Shown here: one piece after another, positions 1 through 11,710 of the stretch | Numbering within the stretch: position 1 is the stretch's first letter | Layout: every line of letters starts with the position of its first letter | Origin: Lutjanus erythropterus | Lineage: Eukaryota > Chordata > Actinopteri > Lutjaniformes > Lutjanidae | Assembly (NCBI GenBank): GCA_020091685.1 | Contig: CM034602.1 | Location: 1,734,936-1,798,935, forward strand | Direction: 5' to 3' | Length of the DNA stretch: 64,000 bases | Notes under the pieces: model-generated | Databases searched by the model: none | Told to the model about the DNA's origin: nothing | What the model saw: the letters and a program-made list of their open reading frames with translations, nothing else | Translations under genes and position numbers: made by a program

Positions 1-2984
1 ACACTTGATGTTGACAGTGAGTAAGAATTAATGCAAGATTTATGTTGTATTATTTTCTATGAAAATATAATGAAAAAGTTACTTATTGCAGGTTCTGAGC
101 CAGAGTCATGACCACGACGGTGTAGGAAAACAAGTGAAAAACGAAAAGAAAAAACATTTAACGACTTGTCAGACATGTTCATTAAAAATAGTTCCTCATG
201 ATAAAAAACATCAGATTCTCTGGAAACACGTTTGTTGTTGGATGTTATTTATATATAAAGTTCATTTTCAGGAGGGAGTGTTGTCTGAGTGAATTATGAC
301 CCTCATGGTTCCCTGTAGCTTTAAATGTTGGGATGTCAGTGGAGCAAAGATCTAAAACATCGTACTCACGTCTCTGTGTGACTCGGTGTGTAGTAAACAT
401 CTGTTTTCTGAATCTCCTACGTCTGCAGCTGCAAAGCTTCAAACCCTCCAGCAGAGAAGAAGAAGCAGCCTCAGGAGCGTCTCGCCAGCTGACAGAGATT
501 AGAGCGCGCTCAGTGCGATCCCCCCAGAGGGCACCGGGGAAGGCCCGCTCATTAATTGTAATTAATTGGGATAATTAAATATCCATGAGACACGGTGGCC
601 TGAGGTCTGAGGGCGACGTCCCATCACCCTCCGCTCAGGGACGATGTTGTCGCTCCACCACGCCGCCGCCATGTTCACAGCCACCGCCGCCACCTCTGAG
701 CATCTCATTTCCTGCCAGATAGACTGTGTCGCTTTTAAAAAGCAAAATCCAATAGTGTAATTATTCTACACCGCCAGCCCGCAGCCCGTTCTGAATGCTC
801 AGATCAGAGTAAATTAGAAAATCTATTTTTTCCTCCTCCTGTTTCTTCTTTCACACAATAACTTTATAATCACCAAATCAAATAATGATCCCTTATAAAA
901 CCCTTAATTCATCCTTAATTTAACCCTTAAAACACAAAAGGCCTGAATCTAAATCGAGGTGTTTGGTAGCCAAAGATCACTTTATTTGTCCATTAATTTA
1001 AAAAAACATGGATCCCTTAAAAACAGTTTCTTTTGTAAAGCACCAAATGAACAAATAAAGTTTTAAAGGGTAGGCTTTACACATTCATTTCATACATTTG
1101 AGAAATCCATTAACCATGAATTGAAGGTCTCATTAAATAATGGTATCTTAAGGAATTCCTATTCAGTATTTATGTGTTTAATATATTTACCCAGTTTTGG
1201 GCTAAATCAACAAATGCATCAATTATTTCTTCAAAGAGATTTTCTGCCTGCATGAATAGATTTATTTGAGGGGTGAAAACCCTTAAAATGTATAAGTTAC
1301 ATTTCTTTCTTAATATCTAATCTGATTTTTCCATTGAAGTGTGAATTTAAGGTTTCATCCAAAGTAAGAGATTAATCAGTGTTTTCCTTTGATAAAATAT
1401 CAGAAACAAAAATTTGTGATTAATGTCATGCATTGTGTTTTACTATTACGAATTTTGTTAAATTCTTGCCAAATGAGTGTTTGTTCATGAGTCCTACAAA
1501 ATCACAGATTATCTTGTAGTAGGAGTAGATGTTGAGCTCAGCTGTTAAATTTAATAATGTGTTGACGGCGCACGGCCCAAAATCTATACAGAACATGAGC
1601 TACACTGTCATTTAATCATTTAGACATTTAGTCATGAAATAAAAAGGCCATGAAGGAAAACTTCTCGTCCAAGTTTTCACTCACAAAATGAACACTGATG
1701 TTGACTTGCTCACTTGGGTCCAGTTCGATGCTGTTGTGGTCTTTGCTCTGACTGTAACATGTGGGTCACAGAGCAGGTCTGTTTACCTTGTCTCTGTTTA
1801 ACAGCCTGCCAGCTGCTGTCAGTCAAACACAGACAGCGACACGCCCCTCCAGCTGCTGAGTCAACCAAATAATCTGCTTCTGTTTTAGATCAGTTTCACA
1901 GTCGAGCTCTTTTTCCTCTTTGAAGGTCGAGATCTGAGCCTCTGTGGCTTGCAGTCGTCCCCGGCTCTCTGCAGCCTTCAGCCGATGGATTCTCTGTCAG
2001 CCTCTCATTGATTCTGATCTATAATTAGTGTTGTGTTTGTTTGCGTGCAGCAGCAGCAGCAGCCGACAGGGACGCTTGTTTGGATAATGGAGACACGTTT
2101 GTCATTTGAACACCTGATTCAGGTGCTGAGATCCTGATGACAGCATGTCACTTTCTGATCACCTGCAGCGGTGAAGCAAAAACAAAATCCTGACAAGTTA
2201 TTTATTCTCATATTCGACCTCCAAGGAGAATTCTACAGCATTTTTGTTTGAGTCTTTCTCTATTGTTGAGCCACACAGAATGCCACCAGTTTGCTTTTAA
2301 AATAATTCTTCAATAGAGTGAGTTTTTTTGCTGGACTGCTGCAAAGCTGAAGGCCAAAAATCTAAACGAGAAAGTCTGTGATTGACTTAGTGAGTGAGTG
2401 ATGCAGGGGGTGGTGTCTGTGTTATATGATAATATTCAGAGGGTCGCCTCCCCATCACTTTACCACATAAGGAGGCAGTGGAAAGTAGGAATTGCTATAT
2501 CTGATATAAATTGGCAGGCTGCTACTTCATTGGTACACTCATCATCAATTTGCATGCATAAGACATGGGCTGCTGCAGTTTAAGGTTCTGCAGAGGCTGC
2601 ATTTATCTGCTAGTAAGCTCGCCAAACTCTTCCCTGGTTTAGACCCGAACTGCATCAGGTGCAGTCGAGGCCCAGCTAGCCTTTGTCACGTTTTGTCCCC
2701 AACTGTCCCTATTTTAGACAGGCATATTTAATACTTTTTCTTACATGTGCAACACGGCAATTTATTCCAACCAATTGACTGCATTGCTTGGTTTAGTTAA
2801 GAACTTATCGGGTTGAGGCTACATAGTTGGAAAAAGCTGTTTCAAATTAAAACCCATATACTAGGTTATGAACTATTTTTTGTCTGTAGGCAGTACATTT
2901 TGTCAAGTTGGCACCATAAAAATAACCCGAATTAACTATCGGCAGTCCCTGTTTGCAATATACCTATGAACGCACAAACAACTG

Positions 2985-3055
2985 TCGCTGGATGACTTTG
3001 ATACAGAAGAAAAACATCAAAACATAGGGATTTTCAGGCAGGTTCTGGAATTATA
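2985..3055 (+). repeat. Dispersed repeat, copy 1 (pair with 28590-28775)
   Basis: The core from about 2990 (CTGGATGACTTTGATAC) matches 28703-28770 (CTGGATTACTTTGATAC) with scattered differences over roughly 65 bp. Both copies continue through a GAAGAAAA run to a TTCAGGCA or CTCAGGCA segment. Similarity may extend upstream to about 2870. The two copies lie on the same strand 25.7 kb apart, which fits an old interspersed repeat. I cannot name the family. Confidence 0.55.
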
Positions 3056-3939
3056 ACCAGAACCAGAATCTTTTTTCTATGATTTCTAAGGGTTTTTATG
3101 GAGGTTTATTCACAGACAATCAGAAATAATTATGTCAAACTTGACATTTTTAACTGCACTGCTGGTAAGACTGTACAAATAACTAAATTGTCCTGACTTG
3201 GCTGTTTTTCTGTGAGGTTGTAATGAACATTTCGGTTGCTTTCACTTCCTTTAAGATGAGAAGGTAACATCTTTTGCAGTGGAACTGTTCCCTCAACAGC
3301 AGGAATGCAGCTGTGGAGGATATCAAGTTTGTTTTATTCAGGTAAAACCTTGTTTTTCACTCCGAGGATCAGTTCCTCCACCTCGAGACTCTGCAAACTC
3401 ACTTTCACCAGAAGACATGAATATTTGATTCTGTTCCTCTGCTTTGTTGAACGATGTGTTTGCTGAGTTAAGAGCCTCATTGTTTTCTCACCTTTTTACA
3501 GCACCGTTCCCTCCTTTTGTATTCCTCTGTGTTGTGGATTCCCTTGAAATACAGTGAGTGGATATGAAAGCCAGATTTGCATTTGAACGCCTCTTTGTGT
3601 TTTCTTGTCTATGTTTTTTCTTACCTTTGTGCTGCAGTTTGTTTGGTTACAAACGTCAGCAGATGAAGAAGTGAAGTTGACAGAGGCCGAGAGTCTTCCC
3701 TTCTACTGTTTGAAAGCAGCAGCGATCTCTGAGGAAAACGTTGCCTCCATGCTGGAGATCGTGTGTTTAGTGTCAAGCAGCACTTAGGAACTTTCTTTTT
3801 TGTCAACACTTTACTTTGAAGAGGAGGAAGTGGTTGTGAGGAGCACTCCTTTTGCTTCTTAATCATAATATCAATTTGTAAGTGTGGACTTGTAATGTGT
3901 ATTGTAAGCAATCGGTTCATCTTGACTTTGCTACTGTGG

Positions 3940-4400
3940 GTGCTTACCTGTATTTTGAAAAGGTACGGTTTGGCTCGACTCAACTCAATTCATGTGGAGC
4001 TGAGTTGATGCTAAATGGTGGACCAAAAACACTGCAGACCACTGATTGGTCAGGGTGAATGATTACATGCACAACATGGAGCAACCAGAGCTGCCTCGCC
4101 ATCTGCTTTCTGATGTAGGATTTCTCAGACTCCTCTGTTCTTTTCGTGTTGCCATCGGCCTTTTCTGAAACAAAGTTTGTCTTCTTGCTGTGACCAACAG
4201 CCACACACCGAGAATCAAGAAAGCTAAATCTTCAACATCTTTCACTGATCCCGTGTTTGTCGTTTGTGTTTGTGTGTTTGCAGTTTCACGTGGCATCGAG
4301 ATGGTGATCATCTAAGAGCGCCGCCTATGTTGAGGAGGTGCTGTCTGCAGTGGAAAACCAAATTTAGTTGAACCGAGCTGTACCATGCAGTGGAAACAAG
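3940..4400. mobile_element. Degenerate MITE with inverted ends
   Basis: The left end (3962-3980, GGTACGGTTTGGCTCGACT) is an imperfect inverted match to the right end (4368-4386, GTTGAACCGAGCTGTACCA). Near the right end, CAGTGGAAA occurs twice (about 4348 and 4388). This layout is familiar from a MITE common in percomorph fish, probably hAT-related. No transposase coding is present. The 74, 82 and 120 residue minus-strand open frames over this interval have no recognisable domain. I see no clear target duplication, so the exact ends are approximate. Confidence 0.6.
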
Positions 4401-4404
4401 GCTT

Positions 4405-5105
4405 TGGTACTTACAGGTTGTTCTTGACTTGGGACTTATTTGTCTAGACTTGGGACTTGTTTGTCTTGGCTTGGGTCATTCTGGTCTTCACTTGAGATTT
4501 GTTTGTCTTGGCTTGGACCATCTTGATCTAAACTTATGACTTGCTGGTCTTGGCTTGGGACTTGACTCTAGGACTTGGACCATCTCAATCTAACCTTAGG
4601 AATTGTTGGTCTTGCTTGGATCATGTTGGTCTTGACTTGGGACTTGACAATGGCCTTACCAATCTTGACTTGAGACTTGTTGTCTTGAATTCAGTCTTGA
4701 CCTGGGACATGTTAGTCTTGAATTTGGTCTTCTTTATTTTGATTTGGGACTTAACTTAGGACTTATCTGTCTTGACTTATTGGTCTTGGCTTGGACCATC
4801 TTGATCTAACCATAGGCCTTGTTGGTTTTGACTTGGATTTTGACTGGGCCTGACCCTGGACTTACCAATCTTGACTTGTGACTTGTCAGTTGCGAATTTT
4901 GTCTTGACTTGGGGCTGGGACTTGTTAATCTTGAATTTGGTCTTTTTTGGCTTGGGCTATTGGTCTCAACTTTAGACTTGACTTGGAATTTACCTGTCTT
5001 GACTTATTGGTCTTGCCTCGAATGTAGTTGGTCTTGACTTTGGACTTGTCCTTGACCTGAGACTTGAATCAGTACATTATAGCCAAGGCTTGAGACTTGC
5101 AAAAC
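4405..5105. repeat. Degenerate minisatellite, core CTTGACTTGGGACTTG
   Basis: About 700 bp is built from variants of CTTGACTTGGGACTTGT and TGGTCTTGGCTTGG in changing order. A longer unit, CTTGG..CCATCT..ATCTAA, recurs near 4517, 4571 and 4786, which suggests a higher-order repeat overprinted by mutation. Strand composition is strongly skewed: the + strand is T/G rich with few A or C runs. The 72 residue frame at 4541-4759 is a by-product of the repeat and not a gene. Confidence 0.85.
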
Positions 5106-6389
5106 AATAACCTTCTCTCGTGTTCTTGATAAGAAAAATCCTGAATGAGAAGCGACATTCCCTTCTGAACAACGATCCTAAAATAAACTGCACTGGTGGA
5201 CATTTGATTGACTGTTCAGATGATTTCTGTCACTTTTCTTCTCATGTGCTGTGAATTTGTCTTTTCCATGTGACACACTGTTTGTTGTTTTTTTTATGCA
5301 AATCACTTCGTTACCATAAAGATAAGGAGAAATTGAACGACAGTGTTTTATTGTGAAGAACAGTCTTCAGTTCTGACATGAATGCAGGATGAATTCATGA
5401 ATGTTTGAGCAGCTCTCTTATGTTTTTATGACTCAGTCAGAATCACTGTAGTGAGGAAACGTCATTATTAATCCTCGCTGATGAATCTGACACCTACGTT
5501 ACTGATTAACAATAGAGCCAATGAAAAAAATCCATTAATGTAAATATGCTCAGGCGTGCAAAGGCACAACAGTTAGGCTGTTTTCCCCCTGAACTCATCC
5601 AATCACCGCTAACCTCTGTAATTAGTTTGCCGTTTATCTAATTTCCAAATCTAATTGAAACAGAAGGATGCCTGTGAGAGAGGGAGAGAGTGATGGGAAA
5701 ACAGAAACACGTTCGTCCTGTCGAGAGCGAATTAAATTTGCCCTCTAAGTGATGTGTAATTGAAATGCCAGCAGCCTTGATGAAGCTGTCTGTCGAGCGC
5801 ACCGCCTCACCTCAGTCAGCGTTAGAGATTCGCCATCATCATCGGTCATCAAGGCCCATTAGTAAACAGAGAGCCGAACCCCATTCAGGTCACAACACGC
5901 TGCTCACGTTCCACTTCCTCTCAGAAATGATGTTCATTCATGAAGTTTCTGGTGCTGATGGATAATTCATATGATTTCTTATTTCAGCAGGTAACGTGTG
6001 CAGCTGCTAAATAACTGGCATTTTGTGCAAATGAAGCAGCTGGTGAAACAGTTTCTGCATTTTTAAGTTTCCTGCCAGAATATCAATATCAGTCACTCAA
6101 GCACAGTTTGTTCCAGAGCATAAATATCTCCACAAGTACAGGACACATTTTGAGTTTAATGACTCCTTGAGCTCTACTCCAGCGCCACCTTCTGGGCTGA
6201 ATCATAGATGTAGAATGGCTGGACAACTATGGAACTGACTGAGAATATTTAGAACCACCATGGGAGGAACCATCCTTTTCTTATGGGGTATTTTTGTCTT
6301 TGATAGTTGCCAGCAGACTAAACAAGACTTGTTGTCCTAAACAAGTCATAATGTACCAGTGAGTTTCCAGCCTCTTACAATCTAACAGT

Positions 6390-6560
6390 TTCATTTAGCA
6401 GATGCTTTTATCCAAAGTGACGTACATCTGAGAGCTGATACGACACAAACAGGGATCGAGTCAGGAGAGAACAACGTGAGTAAGTGCCATGAAGCAAAGA
6501 TTAAGTCTGACAGGACGAAGTGCCTGCAGGCAGTGCCAGTGGCAACGTGCATAGAGAACA
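6390..6560 (+). mobile_element. Probable SINE-related fragment
   Basis: The segment from about 6392 (TTTAGCAGATGCTTTTATCC followed by AAAGTGACGTACA) matches a short motif I know as highly repeated in many fish genomes. The sequence after it (about 6455-6510) also resembles that repeat. Assignment to a named SINE family is not possible by eye. It ends just before a TA microsatellite. Confidence 0.5.
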
Positions 6561-6576
6561 TAATTGGATTGTTTTT

Positions 6577-6597
6577 ACATATATATTTATATGTGTG

Positions 6598-6650
<53 letters not shown>
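6577..6650. repeat. TA/CATA microsatellite
   Basis: Alternating TA/CATA/TGTA steps run for about 74 bp, with a pure AT dinucleotide tract from about 6612 to 6650. It is not coding; the nearby open frame simply translates it as Tyr-Ile repeats. Confidence 0.95.
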
Positions 6651-6652
<2 letters not shown>

Positions 6653-7179
6653 TCTCTTAAAGACTGTGCGATCCATCATCGGGAAGTCACAAACTGAAGA
6701 GTCTGTCTAGCGACCGTGGGCCCTGTTGTGGTGATCTCATTGATTTACAAACTTACTTTACTGTTAAGCTAAAGTTAGCAAGGCATTAGCTCACTGTTAT
6801 GTTATTTTTAGCCTAAACCCAAAAGAAAGGTTTCTTTGTGATATTTCAAATGTTGAACAAAGTTGTTTTCCCTGTCTGTAATTTTCAACATGCTCATTTT
6901 GCAAACTGCAGTTGTTTTTTTGTTGACTACCACTACTGAAGCTCAGTAACATAATGTTACTTCTTCATGGTCCCCTCCTACATCTTGACTGGATGTTGTC
7001 TGATTGGTTCAAACAAGCCAACTTACTGAGAATGAATTGTGTTAATGTTGAGCTGTTAATGTTGGTATTTTCAAGTCAAAAGGCTCATGTCCAAATGAAG
7101 TCACAAGTCATTGGTGTTAAAGTCCAAGTCGAGTTGCAAGTCTTTTTTGATTTTGTCGAGTCTAAAGTCATCTAATTAA

Positions 7180-7460
7180 TAGTCTTGCATAGCCAGACCT
7201 CCCTCCACAGAGCTCAGAACAGGAGAAAGTCTGGCTCCACGCATATACATTCTGCTATAAGTGAAAAAACGCAAAATGCAAATGCAAACAAGGCATTTCT
7301 TTAAACCAATCACAAACGCACTAAGCCCAGGATGCAGTGACAGTGTTGCTGCAAATTTAGGTTGAAGGGAAACTTGTTCTTGAATATCTGCACGTCAGGA
7401 GGCAAGCCTTGAAATTAAAATGACTACATCGCTGCAAATGAAAAGCTAACAAGTGTTAGC
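7180..7460 (+). mobile_element. Dispersed teleost repeat family A, copy 1
   Basis: It starts with TAGTCTTGCATAGCCAGACC, then AGTCTGGCTCCA, then TTTCTTTAAACCAATCACAA, then a GGAACTTGTT-type segment. The middle motif recurs at about 22377, 22611 and 30655 in the same orientation and order, so this is a four-copy family within the window. I recognise it as a non-autonomous element common in percomorph genomes. It has no coding capacity. Confidence 0.7.
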
Positions 7461-8204
7461 TTGTTTGCCTTTGTACAGTTAGCATCCAAAGTGCTAATTT
7501 GCTGTGTCCAGCATGGTTGTTCTTGTTTCCTGGGGACTTTGAAAACATAGATAGAGGACGCCATATCAGCAGTGTGCATCCGGTGAGTTAGACTATCAAA
7601 TTTATGACTTGACTTGAATTCAAAGTCATGTGACTCTGCTTGCCAGTGTAGAAAAGACAGGAAACAGACAGGGGTATGATAGGTTGAAATTAAACAGAAG
7701 ACGTTATGTGTTGTGCACCTCAACCGAGTTTCTACCAAGGCACCACGGGATGAACAGTATCACAGTATCCATGTTAGCTCACATGGAGGTACGCATGCTA
7801 ACTGCTGAACCAGCATCACTTTGGTCCAGTGACATCTGGTCGGAGACCAGGCCAAAGATTGTTTTGTAGTTTTACTTTTTTAATGCTGTCACCAAACCAC
7901 CAAACTTGATGAAACTATTCAGCCTGAAGAAAATAGAAAAGAAAACTCAACAACTAAACATCTGCAAGATCAACACGATCAGTAGCAAGTTAATCAACAA
8001 CTTAAAACTCTGTAATAGGCTTTAATATAAGAATGAAAAACTTTCAGTCCAACTTTTCTGTTCACAGCCTCTTAATGGTCTCACGGCTCAGTAAACTTAA
8101 AGTTCTGTAAAGTTCTAACCTAATTGACTGTGACTGATAAGAAATTATGAAAACCGACGGGTTAAGAGGACAGTGGGTGTTTATATTAAAGAACATCCAG
8201 ACTA

Positions 8205-8245
8205 TTGGATGGATTGCTGTGAAATTTGCTTCTGACATTTCATGT
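8205..8245 (+). repeat. Dispersed repeat motif (as at 38850 and 39003)
   Basis: ACTATTGGATGGATTGCTGT at about 8212 followed by GAAATTTG matches the AGATGGATTGCCATGAA units at 38850 and 39003. It appears to be a single short relic of that dispersed family. Confidence 0.45.
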
Positions 8246-9185
8246 TTACCTCAGAACACATTGAATAGTAATGTATTTGTGAAAACACAGAGCTGCTAGC
8301 ATGGCTGTAGACTCTTTTAGTCTGGTTTATTAACAATGAGTCATGTGACAGTACACTTTTTGATGACACCTCTGACCAATAATGATGCAGTTATCAAAAC
8401 TGATCCTTTTTTGTTGAGTGTTTAAATCATTTAGTCTATGGTCCTTACTGCAGATGTGTGCTTTATTCTGTCCTATACTGAGATCCTATAGGGATTTTCG
8501 TATATAACTGAGTTTAAATTAGATATTTTTTTTCCCTCTTGGGGGTATGAGGACCAGGTGTCCTGCTTTATGTGATACTGTACAGCTTTTTATCCCTTGT
8601 ACTGATTGGCTCTAGTTTTCAAAACTCAAAGCACTCCAGGACAGACACTTATATAAAAGTTTTACCTGATGGCTGTAATGAAAGCAGTAAAGCCTGTCAA
8701 CACCGGGCTGTTTTATGTCAATCAAATTGCACATATGTAGGTCAAGCGCAGGTTAACCTGTCACTGTCTTTGCTGTCTACACTCTGCAGGGAAAATTGTG
8801 AGTCACCATAAAGTCACAAGCTATGCAGATTAGGTGGAATATGATGAAAACTAACAACAAAGACTGGGGGAAATATTTATAACTGGGTGAACTGGGTGAG
8901 TTTCTTTCCATATTTGTTATGAGAAAACAACGGGAAGCAACACTGTGTGTGAATCTCACATGAAATGAGAACTGACACTGACATTGCCAGACAGAAAAGG
9001 TAACAGCAGCTGAAATAATCAGCGTTCACCAATCATACAGGTTTATGCTTAACCTATAGGTAGCATGGTGATGCAAAAGGTACCTTTTATCGTCTGTATG
9101 AGACGTTGCCAGGAAGCCTTTTTTACATGTTGTTAACATGTGGAACGGCTACAGTTTTGGTGATTTTAGTCGCAAAAGCTACATG

Positions 9186-9280
9186 GGTTCAGGATAAGAC
9201 CATATTTGAGGGTAATGTACTGTGAAATAACACTGATGCATTATGTTACATCACCTCCAAATATGGTCTTATCCTGAACC
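9186..9280. repeat. Near-perfect inverted repeat (hairpin)
   Basis: The left arm 9186-9210 (GGTTCAGGATAAGACCATAT then TTGAG) is the reverse complement of the right arm 9255-9280, apart from one extra C in the right arm. The spacer is 44 nt, and weaker pairing continues inward. Arms this well conserved in old intron sequence suggest either a recent foldback element or a structured RNA. Confidence 0.9.
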
Positions 9281-9299
9281 TTATGTTGGGTTGTGTGGC

Positions 9300-9345
9300 G
9301 TTACGTTGTGTTGCTTTACGTTGTGTTGCTTTACGTTGTGTTTGT
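9300..9345. repeat. 15 bp tandem repeat, three units
   Basis: TTACGTTGTGTTGCT repeats with a 15 bp period (TTACG at 9301, 9316 and 9331) just downstream of the hairpin. The units are nearly identical, which indicates recent origin. Confidence 0.9.
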
Positions 9346-11509
9346 GTTTGAGCCATCCATCCACCCCACCTCCTCCACATGCAGACCTCATCCCTCTTTC
9401 AGTGTACGTCTGTCAGCGTTGCAGAGGGGCCGTGACAAAACGTTGGTATTTAACAAGCTGGGAATGAGAGCAGCCTGTTTACACTGTACATTTATTGTCA
9501 GATTGACAACTTAATGCCAACATTTTCCTCTGCTCTCCTCATATTCCACTCTCACTTTTCTGTCATTCTGTGGTTATTTAGTACAACAAGGAGAAAACAG
9601 GAGAGTTTACATCAGAGCACAGATGATGAGACAACTCTGCTCTGATTCTCTCTGAAAACCTTTTTCAGTTTCAGCTCAGCCTGTTTGGAACTTCCACAGA
9701 CGGGTAACGAAAAAACAGGAGCTGTTCTGTTGGCCCCATTCACAACTTTTGCCAATGTAAACGTGAAAATAAGAGTTGTAATGACTGACAAACTGAACTG
9801 AAGAGGACTGCTTGGTGTAAACACAGTGAGTAAAAACCAGTGAGCTGGAACTCACTATAAAGCTCTGTAAAGCTGAGGGGAGCTGCAGAGAAGCTTCTTC
9901 CACAGAGGTCGGAGTCAGACTGAGAGCCTCTTGTAAAGTCAAAATGCTGCGTTCAGGCTCCATTTGAATTTCCAGTATCAAACATGTGTATTCTTTAAAT
10001 ATTGAGGAGACACTCATCATCTGCGGCGAGCAGCGATCATCTGCAGCTCAGCCGTACGTCTCCTCTCTGCCTCGGCTGTTTGACAACCTCCGCTCTCCGC
10101 TCGCCATTCGAGGCTCATTCATTACCGCCATACAGACGTGTAATCAGTCTTTACTGCCAGAGCAAATGTCTCCCCTCGGACAGATCCCCCGCTGCCCGCC
10201 TGCTATTAAAATTAAATTGGATTTCATTTCTAAGCTCCTATTAATTCAGAGAAGTCTTGTCTGCTGATGGAGGGTCCAGTCCGGCAGTTAGTTTCCTCCT
10301 CCTCTTCTTCACTTTCACCCCTTTGCTTTCCGGCCGACGGCTTGATCGCAGAACGCCGCGGCTGTAATAGCGGTAATTATTCAGAGAAAATTTTTGGAGG
10401 GACTACAGAGTTTTCAAATAAAAGATGACGACATCTTCACCACTCTGTTATTTAATCACAGCTAATGAGATGGAGCCAAATGTATTTTTTTTATGTTGAT
10501 GGGTTAGTTATAGGAAATGTGTCTCATTTCACATTCCCATAATCCTTTGTAAGTTACTTCCTGCCTGGCGGCAAGGACAAACTGCCAAACGTGTGGGTTC
10601 ATAAAGAAAAGGAAACATGGAGGGCAGAAAGACAGGCTGCACTTTTCTGCCCGTTTTATCTTCTGAATGTTTTCTGTCATGTTTTTGCCTCATTGGGGGA
10701 AAAACCTCAAGATGATGATGTCTGTAAATTAGTCTGTCAATCAAATTAATCTCAACAACTCCTGTTCAGATTGACATGAAATCCACAGTGATATCTTACA
10801 TCTAATATCATGAACAGGCACATTTTATGGAAGTTCAACCAAGAAAAATAAAAATGTCGTAAAACAGAAATTATCTTGCAATTCTGATTTTTGAATCTTG
10901 TAACCAGGATTAAGATCCACATCTCGATCTTTTAAGATTTTCACTACAACACATTTACAGTATCCAGTCCCTCCAGGATTTCACAGGCTGTTTTTGTAAT
11001 TCTCGTGGCCAAAAATACCGAATATCACCACAGCTTTGCTAAAAAAAATTGCAGTGCATGTTTCAATGTGTTCAGCTGTTTTTTGCGATGAACGGGAGCA
11101 AGTGGAAACTGCAAAAGAAAGTTGAAACCACACTCTATTCTGAGTGTTCAGATATGGTCAATATGTAATTAGAAGATTGTTATGTAAGAACAACAAAGCA
11201 AGATCTCATAATTACACAAAAATATAATTGTGTGAAAACTATCTAATTACAATGAGAAGATTGTCTCACATTTACAACAACCTTGTCTCATTTAAAAAGG
11301 GTTTAATTTTCATAACACACACAAAAAAAAGGGACAATTTTAAAGTTTTTATCTGATTGTCATTGGAAAACATGAAGTCTAAAAACAGAAGCAAAATGAA
11401 TTGCAGATATTCAAATTTTCTTCTTTTTTTCTGGCCACTTTAAGGTTTTCTCATTTATTTTGACTTTGAAACTTTCACTGACTGATCAAGTCTCTGTTTT
11501 ATCTTCCAG

Positions 11510-11710
11510 GGTTGGAGAAAGTCGGCCGTGACTCCATCTACGAGCAGGAGGGGAAGGTTCAGTTTGTGATGGACGCCGTGTACGCCATGGCCCACGCTCT
11601 GCATCACATGCACCGGGAGCTGTGTACGGGATACCCCGGCCTGTGTCCGCGCATGGCCAACATCGACGGCAAGGAGCTGCTGGCCCACATCCGTGCAGTC
11701 AACTTCAATG
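11510..11710 (+). CDS. grm8: grm8 coding exon, ligand-binding domain (201 nt)
   Basis: Metabotropic glutamate receptor 8 is a presynaptic class C GPCR coupled to Gi/o. This exon encodes part of its bilobed glutamate-binding (Venus flytrap) domain. It follows the acceptor TATCTTCCAG and ends at a GTAAGG donor (AAT G|GT). It opens with the last two bases of a glycine codon and closes with the first base of another (phase 1 at both ends). The 201 nt length fits the family. The translation contains [30 protein letters not shown] and [14 protein letters not shown], all characteristic of group III receptors. Two cysteines, in RELCTG and GLCPRM, are the conserved pair of this segment. GKELL and RAVNFN fit GRM8 better than GRM4. 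The 113 residue minus-strand frame over this exon is a shadow. Confidence 0.96.

Larger units (their letters stand above)
1..11509 (+). other. grm8: 3' part of an upstream grm8 intron
   Basis: This stretch is inferred to be intron because it runs directly into the splice acceptor of the first visible coding exon, which starts mid-codon. I read it for the preceding ligand-binding-domain exon (roughly 140 nt in the family, ending in the first base of a glycine codon) and saw no candidate, so that exon probably lies upstream of the window. The sequence is mostly AT-rich and unique. It holds a MITE, a long degenerate minisatellite, a TA repeat, several dispersed repeats and a hairpin, listed separately. 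Three blocks (about 500-700, 5560-5960 and 10000-10400) are richer in GC and in homeodomain-type TAATTA or TAATTG sites than their surroundings. Small open frames here have no recognisable domain and are treated as chance. Confidence 0.7.

Noticed and set aside
4541..4759. 72 residue repetitive Leu/Asp-rich frame
   Set aside because: It is a translation of the minisatellite.
1..11509. An earlier ligand-binding exon of the receptor
   Set aside because: No stretch resembling the expected WFAE.WE..F.C segment with a phase 1 donor was seen, so the exon is assumed to lie upstream.
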